The position numbers and the translations under genes were made by a program. From JACDCA01 sp963810305 (GTDB lineage: Bacteria > Acidobacteriota > Vicinamibacteria > Vicinamibacterales > 2-12-FULL-66-21), in the NCBI GenBank assembly GCA_963810305.1, contig CAWEMY010000017.1:372001-436000 (forward strand): 64,000 bases of DNA, read 5' to 3'. The notes beneath the pieces are model-generated. The model worked only from the letters and a program-made list of their open reading frames with translations, was not told the DNA's origin and ran no database searches. Below are positions 1 through 11,533 of the stretch, piece by piece. Position 1 is the first letter of the stretch. Each line of letters begins with the position of its first letter.

Positions 1-1263
1 ATTCAAAGCGGACTCACCCGACTTGGACGCGGCGAGCTCGACGTGACGCTCGAACTTCCCGGTGAAGAGTTCCGCGATCTGGGCAGCTCGTTCGAAGCAG
101 TGAGTGCGCAGTTGTCCGCCGTCCGGACGAAGCCCTTGCCTGCTGCGGCAACCGACCTCGAGTCGGTCATGGAGAATCTCGAGGACGCCGTTGCGCTCTT
201 CTCGCCATCAGGTGAAGTGATCTTCACCAACACGGCGATGAAGGCCCTGCTCGCCGAGCACAGTGAGCATCCCGCGATGCGCCAGTTGATCGAAAAGACG
301 CTCGCCGGACGCAAGTCGCTCGGGCCTGTCCCCATCACGGCCGCCGGGCCGGTGGGGGCCGGGGATCAGACGCGGCCAGACGTCCCCGAACGGCTGCTGG
401 TCACGCACGCCATCGAGGACGGCACCGGCCGCTTCCTCGGCGCGATGCTGGTTGCGCGCAACCTCGGCTACCTGAGTCACGTCCACTCGACGCTCAACTA
501 CTCGCGCAAGCTGGCCGCGCTCGGCCGGCTGATGGCGGGAGTTGCTCACGAAGTGAAGAATCCGCTCAACGCGATGACCATTCACCTGGAGCTGGTGAAG
601 CGCAAGCTGTCGATGCGACAACCGGTGGGTGCCGGAGTCGGTGCCAGTGCCAGTGTGGGGGGTGCGGGGAGTGCGGGGAGTGCCGGGAGTGCGCCCGGCC
701 AAGGCACCCCGCCGACCGTCGATATAGAAAAGCATCTGAACACCATCGGCCAGGAGATCCGGCGGCTCGATGAGGTGGTGGTCGGGTTTCTGAAATTCGC
801 GCGTCCCGACGAGCTCAAGCTGCAGCCGATGAACCTCGTGGAGCTCGTGTCCGACGTTGCCACCAGCGTGGCGCCGGAGGCGGAGCGACTCAATGTCACT
901 ATGAAGGTCGAATGCCAGCCGGATCTGCCGCGCATCAATGCGGATCCCGGGATGCTGCGGCAGGCGCTGCTCAATCTCGCGCTCAATGCGTGTCAGGCGA
1001 TGCCCAATGGCGGCGGGCTGCGCATCAACTGTCGCGCCGCGCCGCGCAAGCGCGTCGAGATCGAGGTGCAGGACACCGGCATGGGTATCCCGCCGGAGAA
1101 TTTGAACAAGATTTTCGATCTGTATTTCACGACGAAGGAGAAGGGGTCCGGCATCGGCCTGTCGATGGTCTACCGGATCGTGCAGCTCCACGACGGTGAA
1201 GTAGAGGTCCAGTCGACACCAGGTCACGGAACGACGTTTAAACTGGTGTTTCCGCAGGCGTAA
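1..1263 (+). CDS. Sensor histidine kinase, 5' end outside the window
   Basis: The frame is open from base 1, so the start lies upstream; about 420 residues are visible. Order: the end of a HAMP linker (bases 1-105), a PAS-like segment (about 160-480), the DHp helix with H-box AGVAHEVKNPL (phospho-acceptor His codon 547-549), then the HATPase core with N-box NLALNACQAMPNGG, G1 DTGMGIPPEN and G2 GSGIGLSM. It would autophosphorylate in response to a signal sensed by the missing N-terminal part and pass phosphate to a response regulator, which is not visible here. Oddity: a Gly/Ala/Ser linker made of short tandem repeats (about 622-712) sits between the two DHp helices. Family assignment is firm; the signal is unknown. 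Confidence 0.93.
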   Translation: MQSGLTRLGRGELDVTLELPGEEFRDLGSSFEAVSAQLSAVRTKPLPAAATDLESVMENLEDAVALFSPSGEVIFTNTAMKALLAEHSEHPAMRQLIEKTLAGRKSLGPVPITAAGPVGAGDQTRPDVPERLLVTHAIEDGTGRFLGAMLVARNLGYLSHVHSTLNYSRKLAALGRLMAGVAHEVKNPLNAMTIHLELVKRKLSMRQPVGAGVGASASVGGAGSAGSAGSAPGQGTPPTVDIEKHLNTIGQEIRRLDEVVVGFLKFARPDELKLQPMNLVELVSDVATSVAPEAERLNVTMKVECQPDLPRINADPGMLRQALLNLALNACQAMPNGGGLRINCRAAPRKRVEIEVQDTGMGIPPENLNKIFDLYFTTKEKGSGIGLSMVYRIVQLHDGEVEVQSTPGHGTTFKLVFPQA

Positions 1264-1279
1264 GATTGAGGTACGGGAA

Positions 1280-1873
1280 ATGAGCAAGACACACGTACCC
1301 ACTGTCGGCCGCAGGCTTGGCGTCGCCGCGTTCGCCGCGATACTCGCATCGGGGGCTTGTGTCACAACCACCGGCGAGCCCGTCGTTCAGCGTCCGCCTT
1401 TGGAGGTGCCTCCCGCCCCGCCGCGGGTAATCACTCCGTTGCCGCTGCCGGAGCCGCCGCCAGTCGAAATGCCACCGGAAGACACGGGGGCAGCGACAAA
1501 ACCACCCGCTCCAGCGAGGCCAAGACCGCCGGCCAATAACAAACCCGAAGCGAAGCCGCCCGAACCGCCGCCGGTCGAGCCTCCGCCGGTGACGCCGCCG
1601 CCCCCGACTCCGCCCGCACCGACGCTGAGCACGCCCCCCCAGGGGGACGCCAATGCCGTGTCACGCCAGATCCGCGACAGCGTCGAGCGCACGCGCCGCG
1701 CGCTCGACAGGATCGATTACCAACCGCTCACCCGAGAGCGGAAGAAGGCGTACGACGATGCGAAGCTGTTCGCGACGCAGGCGGAGGAGGCGATCAACGC
1801 CGCCAACCTGGTGTTTGCGAAAGAGCTGGCGGATAAGGCCGAGCGCCTCGCGAAAGAGCTCCAGGGCCGCTGA
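1280..1873 (+). CDS. Pro-rich secreted protein, possible lipoprotein
   Basis: 197 residues, starting 16 nt after the histidine kinase stop, so probably co-transcribed. An N-terminal hydrophobic segment ends in LASGAC, with Cys codon 1358-1360; this resembles a lipobox but has Ser at -3, so lipidation is uncertain. Bases 1390-1640 encode a long Pro/Glu-rich linker of PPP-type repeats, as in wall- or periplasm-spanning proteins. The C-terminal 70 residues are predicted helical and charged, with a heptad-like AEEAINAANLVFAKELADKA segment similar to small periplasmic helical proteins. I do not recognise a named family. A role tied to the neighbouring kinase is only an inference from spacing. Confidence 0.75.
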   Translation: MSKTHVPTVGRRLGVAAFAAILASGACVTTTGEPVVQRPPLEVPPAPPRVITPLPLPEPPPVEMPPEDTGAATKPPAPARPRPPANNKPEAKPPEPPPVEPPPVTPPPPTPPAPTLSTPPQGDANAVSRQIRDSVERTRRALDRIDYQPLTRERKKAYDDAKLFATQAEEAINAANLVFAKELADKAERLAKELQGR

Positions 1874-1948
1874 ACCGCTGAACGAGCCGGCAACTGGCTC
1901 GACCATTTAATAGGTCACTCGAAAAAATCCCGCGCCATTTTGACCATT

Positions 1949-1996
1949 TGTCAATATCTAGCGCCCTGCCTCAAAATCAGACACAATATGTGGTGG
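1949..1996 (+). promoter_or_regulatory. Pair of NrdR boxes upstream of nrdJ
   Basis: Bases 1981-1996 read ACACAATATGTGGTGG, matching 13 of 16 positions of the NrdR-box consensus acaCwAtATaTwGtgt. Bases 1949-1964 read TGTCAATATCTAGCGC, with a strong match in the CAATATNTAG core. The starts are 32 bp apart, about three helical turns, the usual phasing of paired NrdR boxes. NrdR is the (d)ATP-sensing repressor of ribonucleotide reductase genes, and the next gene is a ribonucleotide reductase. The sequence match is direct; regulation is inferred from known NrdR biology. Confidence 0.85.
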
Positions 1997-2004
1997 AATC
2001 CCGC

Positions 2005-2033
2005 TTGACAAGCATGTAACGCGGGCGCATATT
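2005..2033 (+). promoter_or_regulatory. Candidate sigma70-type promoter of nrdJ
   Basis: TTGACA (2005-2010), a 17-bp spacer, then CATATT (2028-2033, 4 of 6 to TATAAT). It lies directly downstream of the two NrdR boxes and about 120 nt before the nrdJ start. NrdR bound there would sit just upstream of the -35 element. The intervening leader shows no B12-box, so a cobalamin riboswitch is not supported. Confidence 0.5.
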
Positions 2034-2161
2034 TACAAACCGCGGCGGATCATCGGGCAGCTTTCCCAGCCTCCCGGCGTCGCGGCAAAATACTCAAAAG
2101 CAACTGATTATGGGTCACTGCCGGGGGCGGGCAGACGACTCACGTATTCGGAGGGGTGAAG

Positions 2162-4990
<2,829 letters not shown>

Positions 4991-5186
4991 CCGACAGTTG
5001 CGGTGCTCTTGTAACTAACCGCCCTCCAATAGGCCCGGGGCGGGTTCGAATCACACCTCGCCCGCTTGCAGTCTGCCATGAACCCGGTCAGCAGGTTCTG
5101 GACGACCATAGCCATCACCCAAATCTCAAATCGTTGAAGAGGTTTTCATAGCTGGTGCTGAAACCGTCCCATTGACTGGGGGTTCG

Positions 5187-5912
5187 ATGTCGCTGTCTAC
5201 GTCCGCCTCGCTCCTCGAGCAGATTCCCTCGGATCTCGTCGAGACCGAACAGTGTCGATCGCTCTGCTGGACGAAGTGGCAAATCACGTTCAAAGACAAT
5301 CTCTGGGACGAGATCTGCTCGGAGTTCGACGCCAGGCGGCTGGCCGAGCACATACGGGCCGCGCGACTGCCGCTGTCCGGCGAGTTCCGTCGTTTCTCGG
5401 AAAGCTGGCTGCGTGACGAGAATCAGCACTATCTGGGATTCCGCCGGCTCTACTCGACCATGTATCACGTTCCACCCGACGAAGTCGCATCGCGCGTAGA
5501 GGGACGGTCCTCGGCGTTCGCTGCGCTCACCCCGTTCCTGGTGGACGAATTCCACCTGTGCGTGTTGCTTGCGTACGACGAAATTGTGACGGCGAAGGTG
5601 TACGCGAGCGACTTCGATATGTACGACGCGCTAGGCGACCGTCATCTCTCGGCGTGGATTAGGCAGGTGTGCCGGGATGAATCCAATCATTTCTGCGGCG
5701 CCATGGAGCTTATGAAACGCCTCCACGGGAACCGACTCGTTGACGTCCCCACCGTGCTGGACGAGCTCATTCGATTCAACGCCGGCTCGTCGAAGTACAG
5801 CGGTTCGTTCGTGCTGGATCACCAGTCCTACGGGTCCGAGCTGATCGAACGCGGGCGCCAAGCCGTTCTGGCATTGTGCCGCACGCCCGCGGCCGGTTCG
5901 TCGATCACCTGA
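5187..5912 (+). CDS. Ferritin-like di-iron protein, unassigned function
   Basis: 241 residues. Two E-x-x-H motifs stand out: DENQHYLGF (about 5415) and DESNHFCGA (about 5676), each preceded by a helix with a further acidic residue (SGEFRRFSE and YDEIVTAKVY). This E, ExxH, E, ExxH pattern is the carboxylate di-iron site of the ferritin/acyl-ACP-desaturase superfamily, and the motifs resemble the EENRH and DEKRH of desaturases. It could be an oxygenase or desaturase; the substrate is unknown. A TTG at 5172 is possible, but ATG 5187 follows a G-rich ribosome-binding stretch. It converges on the next gene with only 8 bp between stops. No transmembrane segment is visible. Confidence 0.65.
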   Translation: MSLSTSASLLEQIPSDLVETEQCRSLCWTKWQITFKDNLWDEICSEFDARRLAEHIRAARLPLSGEFRRFSESWLRDENQHYLGFRRLYSTMYHVPPDEVASRVEGRSSAFAALTPFLVDEFHLCVLLAYDEIVTAKVYASDFDMYDALGDRHLSAWIRQVCRDESNHFCGAMELMKRLHGNRLVDVPTVLDELIRFNAGSSKYSGSFVLDHQSYGSELIERGRQAVLALCRTPAAGSSIT

Positions 5913-5920
5913 TCATCTCG

Positions 5921-7192
5921 TCAGATCGTAAACGCCACCCGAAACCCGTGCTGCCGGTCGGGTATCGTGACGTCATGATCGCAGCGGACGGCCGATCGAT
6001 TGTCCTTCGATCCGTAGCTGAAGGAACCGCCGCGCACAACTCGCCTGGACAAGTCGGCATCGGAGAGCCAGGCACTGCCGTCGTCGGGAGCACCGACGTA
6101 GGTCTCGTGATACGGATCCTCGACGTGCTCCCACACGTTCCCGAGAAGGTCGTACAAGCCCCAGGGGTTCGCCGGGTACGACCCGACCTCGCTCGTTCTT
6201 CCGTGCTCGTGGTCGTAGTTCGCGTGCTTGACGCTGATAGAGTCGCCGCGGAACGTGCGGGTCGTAGTACCTGCTCTGCAGGCGTACTCCCATTCGGCCT
6301 CGGTAGGCAATCGGTAGGGGCGTTTCGTTTTGCTCGAGAGCCAGGCGACGAAGGCCTGAGCATCGTTCCAGCTGACGTTGATCACGGGGAAGCGTCCGCG
6401 CGACCAGCCCTCGTCGCCCGGTGGCTGCCGCGAGCTCGCAGCGCAGAACGCTTCGAACTCGGTGAAGGTCACGAGGTAGCGCCCCAGCGCGAAGCGGTAG
6501 TCGATCGTCACCAGGTGCTGGGGCGATTCCTCCGGGTACGCATCCGGTTCACCTTCGACAGATCCCATCATGAAGCGCCCGGAGCGGATGACGACCATTT
6601 CGGGACACCATGGCGCATCGACATCCTTGAAGACGGCGCCGGTCTCGAGTGTCGCCGGGTCCACACCGATCAGCAGGCCGCGCGACGATCCCGACGTGCC
6701 CGAGAGCCGCTTTTTCGCGAATGCGTTGAACGCTTTTAGCACCCCTTCGCGGAGCTCGGAAATCGACGTGAAAACCGCTGCGCGCTGGTCGGTGTTCGCA
6801 GCCGACCTGAACCCTTCGATCCGCTCGGAGGGATGCTCCTTCGACTTGGCATCCGTCTGCGTGTACGGGATGACGTTCTCGTCCTTCAGAAACATCAGAC
6901 GCGGTATGTCATTCTCTTTCGCATGTCGGTATTCGAGCTCGGTGATCGAGAGCCCGTTTTCGTTGACAATGCCGCTCGTCGGGATGAATCCATAACGGAG
7001 ACCGACGATGCCGATGTAGAGATCGCAGTCGGCGACATCCTGAAGGCAGCTGAGCGCGACCGAGTCTTCGCTCGCTCGATAGCTGTGCGTGACCACGCAC
7101 TGGTCTCGGAGCGCGTCCTCGACAGCCTTGCGTTCCTCCACCAGGTCCTTGAGCGTAGACGACAGATAGACTTTGAAAAGCAATGTGGCCAC
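5921..7192 (-). CDS. DUF4062 - SUMF1 (formylglycine-generating-enzyme-like) fusion protein
   Basis: 423 residues, GTG start, intact. Residues 1 to about 150 are a DUF4062 domain (FKVYLSSTLKDLVEERKAV, then DCDLYIGIVGLRYGF, then SITELEYRHA). This Rossmann-like module is found at the N-terminus of signalling NTPases and some defence proteins. Residues about 195-423 are a SUMF1/FGE-like domain: PEMVVIRSGRFMMGS, INVSWNDAQAFVAWLS, YRLPTEAEWEYACRAG, LGNVWE and the terminal VVRGGSF plus GFRVAF. Such domains act as formylglycine-generating enzymes or, more often in bacteria, as ligand-binding folds. The catalytic Cys pair of true FGE is not evident to me. No sulfatase is adjacent. The function of the fusion is unknown. 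Confidence 0.88.
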   Translation of the reverse strand: MATLLFKVYLSSTLKDLVEERKAVEDALRDQCVVTHSYRASEDSVALSCLQDVADCDLYIGIVGLRYGFIPTSGIVNENGLSITELEYRHAKENDIPRLMFLKDENVIPYTQTDAKSKEHPSERIEGFRSAANTDQRAAVFTSISELREGVLKAFNAFAKKRLSGTSGSSRGLLIGVDPATLETGAVFKDVDAPWCPEMVVIRSGRFMMGSVEGEPDAYPEESPQHLVTIDYRFALGRYLVTFTEFEAFCAASSRQPPGDEGWSRGRFPVINVSWNDAQAFVAWLSSKTKRPYRLPTEAEWEYACRAGTTTRTFRGDSISVKHANYDHEHGRTSEVGSYPANPWGLYDLLGNVWEHVEDPYHETYVGAPDDGSAWLSDADLSRRVVRGGSFSYGSKDNRSAVRCDHDVTIPDRQHGFRVAFTI

Positions 7193-7385
7193 AGCTTACC
7201 CGAAAAAACTTCGGTGGTTCGTCTGCAAGAATGACGGTGTCTTGATGTTTCTTCCCGCGGCGTTATTCGCTTCGTTGTGCCGACCGTGCTTGCCATTTCT
7301 GCCGAGCATGCCCTGCTCGTAAGCGAGCTTTGTCGACGCGTGATGAAACGTCCGCAACGCACATCGCAGGAACTTCAGACGAATC

Positions 7386-7545
7386 GTTCACCCACGGCGG
7401 CGTGCATTTCGTGGAACTCGTTCAGTGGACATCGCCGATCTCTGCTACTACGGGAACCTGGACGACGTTCAGGTGGAGTGGCCATAGGCGGATCTCTCGC
7501 ACCTGCAACCCCAGTCGATCGCCGTTGCCCGGTTCATGCCTGAGG
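7386..7545 (+). pseudogene. Relic of a metallophosphatase gene
   Basis: The stretch TTCACCCACGGCGGCGTGCA onward matches, base by base with small gaps, the segment near 33433-33570 of the intact phosphoesterase gene, including the codons for VHFVGLDSVDVADLWYYG. Mismatches and indels break the frame, and neither flank continues the homology clearly. It is therefore a decayed fragment of a paralogue. The rest of the 7193-7822 gap shows nothing else I can identify except a TAGAAT hexamer at 7665-7670, possibly a -10 element for the kinase downstream. Confidence 0.7.
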
Positions 7546-7822
7546 CGAGGGCATCGTCTTCAGCTCCGCACTGACCGGCAACGTCGTCCAGTTGTCGAGA
7601 TTCGATCGGGCACCGTAGAAGCCCGGCGCACGACGTTCCAACGACGCACCTCGGTAGGGCCGTGTAGAATCTGCTGAGCTAGGGCAGCCTCCGATTTTCG
7701 ATCCGAAATTTGGTGATTGGTTCAAGGCATTTGTTCCCGCCAGTGGACGGGGACTTGCGCTCGCTTCCCTTGGCAGCACCCTGACGCATTCCACGAAATG
7801 CCTGACGACGGAGGTCCCTGCC

Positions 7823-10379
7823 GTGGACTCGAACGACTCGCCTGACGAAGCTGGAACGCCCTTTCATCCCGACACTGCAGCCAGCACGATGACGGGCGGC
7901 GCCTCCGCCTCGATGAGCGCGGGTCAGATCGGACCGTACCGGCTGCTGCGTGTGCTCGGCGAAGGGGGGATGGGGCAGGTGTGGCTGGCGGAGCAGAAGA
8001 CGCCGATTCAGCGCACCGTTGCGTTGAAGGTGATCAAGGCAGGCATGGACACGAGGGCCGTCGTGGCGCGGTTCGAGTCCGAACGCCAGGCGCTCGCCCT
8101 GATGGATCACCCGAACATCGCGCAGGTGTTCGAGGCCAGCTCGACGCCCGAGGGCCGCCCGTATTTCGTCATGGAGTACGTTCAGGGGCTGCCGATCACC
8201 GAATATTGCGACAAGCACCGCTTGTCGATGAAAGACCGCCTGCAACTCTTCATGCAGGTCTGCGAGGGGGTGCAGCACGCGCATCAAAAGGCGATCATTC
8301 ATCGAGACTTGAAGCCATCGAATGTCCTGGTGGTGCAGCAGAACGACAAGGCGATTCCCAAGATCATCGATTTCGGCCTCGCGAAGGCGATGGCGCAGCG
8401 GCTGACCGCGAACACGGTCATTACCGAGCTTGGCGTACTGGTGGGGACACCTGAGGTACATGAGCCCCGAGCAGACCGATCTGCGCGTCCAGGACATCGA
8501 CACCCGCACCGATGTGTATTCGCTCGGCGTGATTCTGTACGAACTGCTCGTCGGCGCGCTTCCGTTCGATACCCGAGCGCTGCGTACCGCGGGTCTCGAG
8601 GCGATTCTCCGCACGATCCGGGAAGAGACACCACCAAAGCCGAGTACCAAGGTCCGGCTGATGGGCGCGAGCTCCGCGGTGTCCGCAGGGAAACGTAACG
8701 AGGAGCCGCGCACGCTGGCGAGGCGTCTGCAAGGCGATCTGGATTGGATCACTCTGAAAGCGCTGGAGAAAGACCGCGGACGACGCTATGCCACGGCTTC
8801 AGAATTCGCCGCCGACCTTCAACGGTACTTGCGCAACGAAGCCGTCGTCGCCGGCCCTGCCTCCGCCACATATCGCCTGCGGAAATACGCGGTGCGCCAT
8901 CGGTTCGGACTCGGCGCCGCCGCGCTGGTGGCGATCCTGCTGATTGCTTTCGCCGCGACCCAGACAATTCAGCTGCGCCGCATTCAGAGGGAGCGCGACC
9001 GGGCCAATCGTGTAACGGACTTCATGACGCAGATGTTCAAGGTTGTGGACCCGAATGAGGCGCGAGGGAACACGATCACCGCGCGCGAGGTGCTCGACAA
9101 GGCGTCCAGGGACATCGACGCCGGGCTCGCGCAGGACCCGGAGCTCCAGGCGCAATTGCTCCATACGATGGGGAACGTGCACATGAGCCTCGGGCTGTTC
9201 TCCATCGCGGAGAAACAGTTCAATCGCACGATCGACATTCGGCGGAGCGTCCTCGGCGCCAACCACATCGACACCCTGAAGTCGATGGAAAGGCTGGCGC
9301 TGACGCTGTATCGCCGCGGTAAATACGCGGACGCCGAGGCCCTCGCGCGCGAGACCCTCGATGCCGCGCGGCGACTATCCGGGACGGATGATCCTACGAC
9401 GCTGGCGGCTCAGACCGGTCTCGGGTTGATTCTGCTGGCGCAAGGAAAGCGCGACGAGGCCGAGCGCGTGGATCGAGAGGTCATCGCGATCGAGCAGCGT
9501 GTCTTCGGACACGATGCGCCGCAGACGCTGGCGGCGACGAACAACCTGGCGATGGTGTTGCGGCTGCGCGGGCGCTATCCAGAAGCGGAGCAGGCATTCC
9601 GCCAGGTGTACGAGGCTCGCAAGCGGGTGCTGGGAGCGGATGATCCGGACACTTTAACGGCGGGAGTGAACCTGGCGCTCGTTCTGGCCGACCAGGGGCG
9701 CTTTCCGGACGCAGAGGCGCTGAACCGTGAGACGCTGCAGCAACTCATTCGCGTACTCGGACCGGAGCATCCCTTTACGCTGAACACGATGAACAACCTC
9801 GCCGACGTCCTGATCAGCGAGGGGAAATATCCCGAGGCGGAAAAACTGAACCGGGACGCCCTGGCGAGCCGCGAACGGCTGCTGGGCCCGGAGCATGCCG
9901 ACACGATCATTTCGATGGCCAACCTCGGTCGGCTGCTGGCGAGTGACGGCCGCACGGGCGAGGCGGAAGAGCTGATTGCGCGCGTGCTGGAGAAGCGGAA
10001 GAAGGTGCTTGGGCCTGAGCACCCGGATACGATCACGACGATGGCCGATTTGGCCGCGGTGCTCGGAATGGAGAAGAAGTACGCGGAGGCGGAAAAAGTC
10101 GGGCGGGACGCGTTGGCGATCGGCCGGCGCGTCCTCGGCGACAAGGATCCCACCATGGGGATTCTTCTCTACAACCTCGGTGCGGTTGCCGGGATTCGAA
10201 ATCGGACGGACGAAGCGATCACGCTGTTGAATCAAGCCATCGATGCGGGGTTACCTCCCGGGGCCGCAGAGAACATCGAGCGGGACCCCGATCTCACACC
10301 ACTGCGGGGCAACCCCCGGTTTCCCGCACTCGTGGCTCACGGACGCGAAGTCGCCAAGGCGAACAACAAAGGTGGATAG
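7823..10379 (+). CDS. Ser/Thr protein kinase with TPR tail, one frameshift
   Basis: About 850 residues once one base is ignored. The N-terminal kinase shows the Gly loop LGEGGMGQVW, VAIII lysine ALKVIKAG, catalytic HRDLKPSNVLV and DFGLAK. At 8455-8456 an extra G breaks the frame inside the activation segment: GTPE is followed in the +1 frame by YMSPEQ and the rest of the kinase. A single TM segment (about 8905-8960) then leads to some eight TPR units (9050-10250) with repeated EAExLxRExL/NNLA patterns. GTG start with GGAGGT seven bases upstream. It should anchor in the inner membrane with TPRs outside and phosphorylate unknown targets. The break may be a sequencing error or may inactivate the kinase. 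Confidence 0.88.
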
Positions 10380-10410
10380 GCAGTTTCTGCCATCTTGACC
10401 GGCCGCGAAG

Positions 10411-10452
10411 GACGATGCCATCGTCGTCCTGATGGACGCCGGGTGTTATCCT
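10411..10452 (+). promoter_or_regulatory. Inverted repeat and -10 element before the Uma2 gene
   Basis: GACGATGCCATCGTC at 10411-10425 is a 6-bp inverted repeat with a 3-nt centre, close to the GACGATGGTATCGTC found at 21941 and 32701. TATCCT at 10447-10452 begins exactly 12 nt before the ATG at 10459, and no ribosome-binding site is present. Together these look like an operator and a promoter giving a leaderless mRNA. Confidence 0.4.
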
Positions 10453-10458
10453 CACGGC

Positions 10459-11019
10459 ATGGCGCCTCCTGCGCGCAGGCCAGCGACCTTCGAAGATCTG
10501 GTGGCAGTGCCGGAGCATCTCGTCGCGGAGATCATCGATGGCGAGCTTTACACGTCGCCGCGGCCAGCTCCGCGTCATGCGCTCGCGGCGAGCAGACTCC
10601 TCGGCTTGCTGCAGGGGCCGTTCGATCTCGGACGTGGCGGACCCGGCGGGTGGCGCATCCTCTTCGAGCCCGAACTGCACTTCGCGGCTGACGTGCTCGT
10701 TCCCGACGTCGCTGCCTGGCGCCGCGAGCGGCTGCCGCATCTGCCTGAAGAGGCGCATTTCTCGCTCGCGCCCGACTGGGTGTGCGAGGTGCAATCGCCG
10801 TCAACGGCGGCGCTCGATCGCGGAAAAAAGCTGCGCGTCTACGCTCGCGAAGGCGTGAGGCACGCATGGATGCTCGATCCGCTTGCCGAGACGCTCGAGG
10901 TCCTGCGACTGGACGGCGCACATTGGACGATCGTCTCTACCTACGTGGAGAGAAGCGTGATCCATCCGGAACCATTTCACGCGCTTGGTCTCGAGCTGAC
11001 GTTGCTGTGGGAGACCTGA
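10459..11019 (+). CDS. Uma2-family (DUF820) endonuclease-fold protein
   Basis: 186 residues from ATG 10459; an in-frame ATG at 10432 is less likely because the -10 hexamer would lie inside it. The family has a PD-(D/E)xK nuclease fold. Visible: the N-terminal TFEDLVAVPEHLVAEIIDGE, the motif-II Asp region AADVLVPDVAAW and the motif-III Glu in DWVCEVQSPST, followed by YAREGVRHAWMLDP. The catalytic residues D and E are present; the usual ExK is ExQ-S here, as in many Uma2 members. These proteins occur in large paralogous sets in several phyla and their role is unknown. The next gene starts 8 nt downstream, suggesting co-transcription. Confidence 0.88.
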   Translation: MAPPARRPATFEDLVAVPEHLVAEIIDGELYTSPRPAPRHALAASRLLGLLQGPFDLGRGGPGGWRILFEPELHFAADVLVPDVAAWRRERLPHLPEEAHFSLAPDWVCEVQSPSTAALDRGKKLRVYAREGVRHAWMLDPLAETLEVLRLDGAHWTIVSTYVERSVIHPEPFHALGLELTLLWET

Positions 11020-11027
11020 GCGTCCCT

Positions 11028-11414
11028 ATGACATTTCCTCCTGCGGTCCCGGAGATCCCGGTCGCCAACATCGACAGAGCCGCTGCCTACTACGTCGACA
11101 ATCTGGGCTTCACGCTGGACTGGGGCGGCGAAGAGGGCGGCATTGCCGGCATCTCGCGAGAGGACTGCAGACTGTTCATCACCAATCGTGAGTTCCGACA
11201 GGAATACGGCAACACCGGGCCGATCCTGTTCTGGCTCAATCTCGGGAGCAAGGCTGAGGTGGACGAACTGTTCGCCGAGTGGAAGTCCGCGGGCGCGACG
11301 ATCGTGTCCGAACCCGAGGACAAACCCTGGAATCTGCGTGAGTTCACCGCCGCCGATCCCGACGGCAACCACATTCGTGTTTTCTACGATTTCCGCTGGG
11401 AATTGGACTCGTAG
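11028..11414 (+). CDS. Glyoxalase/VOC-superfamily protein
   Basis: 128 residues. VOC pattern: PEIPVANIDRAAAYYVDNLGF at the N-terminus (first beta-alpha-beta unit), the central GPILFWLNL strand, and the terminal FTAADPDGNHIRVFYDF, which carries the usual Glu/His metal-ligand position. Proteins of this kind include antibiotic-binding (bleomycin-type) proteins and isomerases. No specific substrate can be assigned. The ATG lies 8 nt after the Uma2 stop, so the two are probably one transcript. Confidence 0.85.
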   Translation: MTFPPAVPEIPVANIDRAAAYYVDNLGFTLDWGGEEGGIAGISREDCRLFITNREFRQEYGNTGPILFWLNLGSKAEVDELFAEWKSAGATIVSEPEDKPWNLREFTAADPDGNHIRVFYDFRWELDS

Positions 11415-11454
11415 GGAGTCGCACGGTCGGGTGACCGCGGCGCGACACGCCTTC

Positions 11455-11481
11455 GTCACATCGTGTTCACACGGATGTGAC
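11455..11481. terminator. 27-nt near-perfect inverted repeat
   Basis: GTCACATC (11455-11462) pairs with GATGTGAC (11474-11481), and the inner GTGT/ACAC continue the stem with one bulged G. It lies 40 nt after the glyoxalase-fold stop and 53 nt before the next start. It lacks a clear T-run, so it could be a terminator of the upstream operon or an operator for the small gene downstream. Confidence 0.4.
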
Positions 11482-11533
11482 TTCGCTTAGGTAGGATGCC
11501 CTTCTCTGTCGGTTGCCCTATGGTGGAGGGTTC

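Noticed and set aside
208..1371. Long open frame opposite the histidine kinase, and similar Arg/His-rich frames opposite nrdJ and the ADOP genes.
   Set aside because: Composition is that of antisense shadows in GC-rich DNA; no domains are seen.
1997..2155. Cobalamin riboswitch before the B12-dependent nrdJ.
   Set aside because: No B12-box or matching conserved core is visible in the leader.
4997..5075. tRNA-like signals: CTTGTAA (anticodon-loop-like) and GGTTCGAATC (T-loop-like).
   Set aside because: The stems around both loops do not pair, and no acceptor stem or D-arm can be drawn. At most a relic or a hairpin after nrdJ.
5187..7192. A defence system built on DUF4062.
   Set aside because: No NTPase, nuclease or toxin gene accompanies it, and the neighbours are ordinary.
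10782..11414. A longer 210-residue start for the glyoxalase-fold gene.
   Set aside because: The extra N-terminus overlaps the Uma2 gene in another frame and has no domain similarity; ATG 11028 fits the family start.
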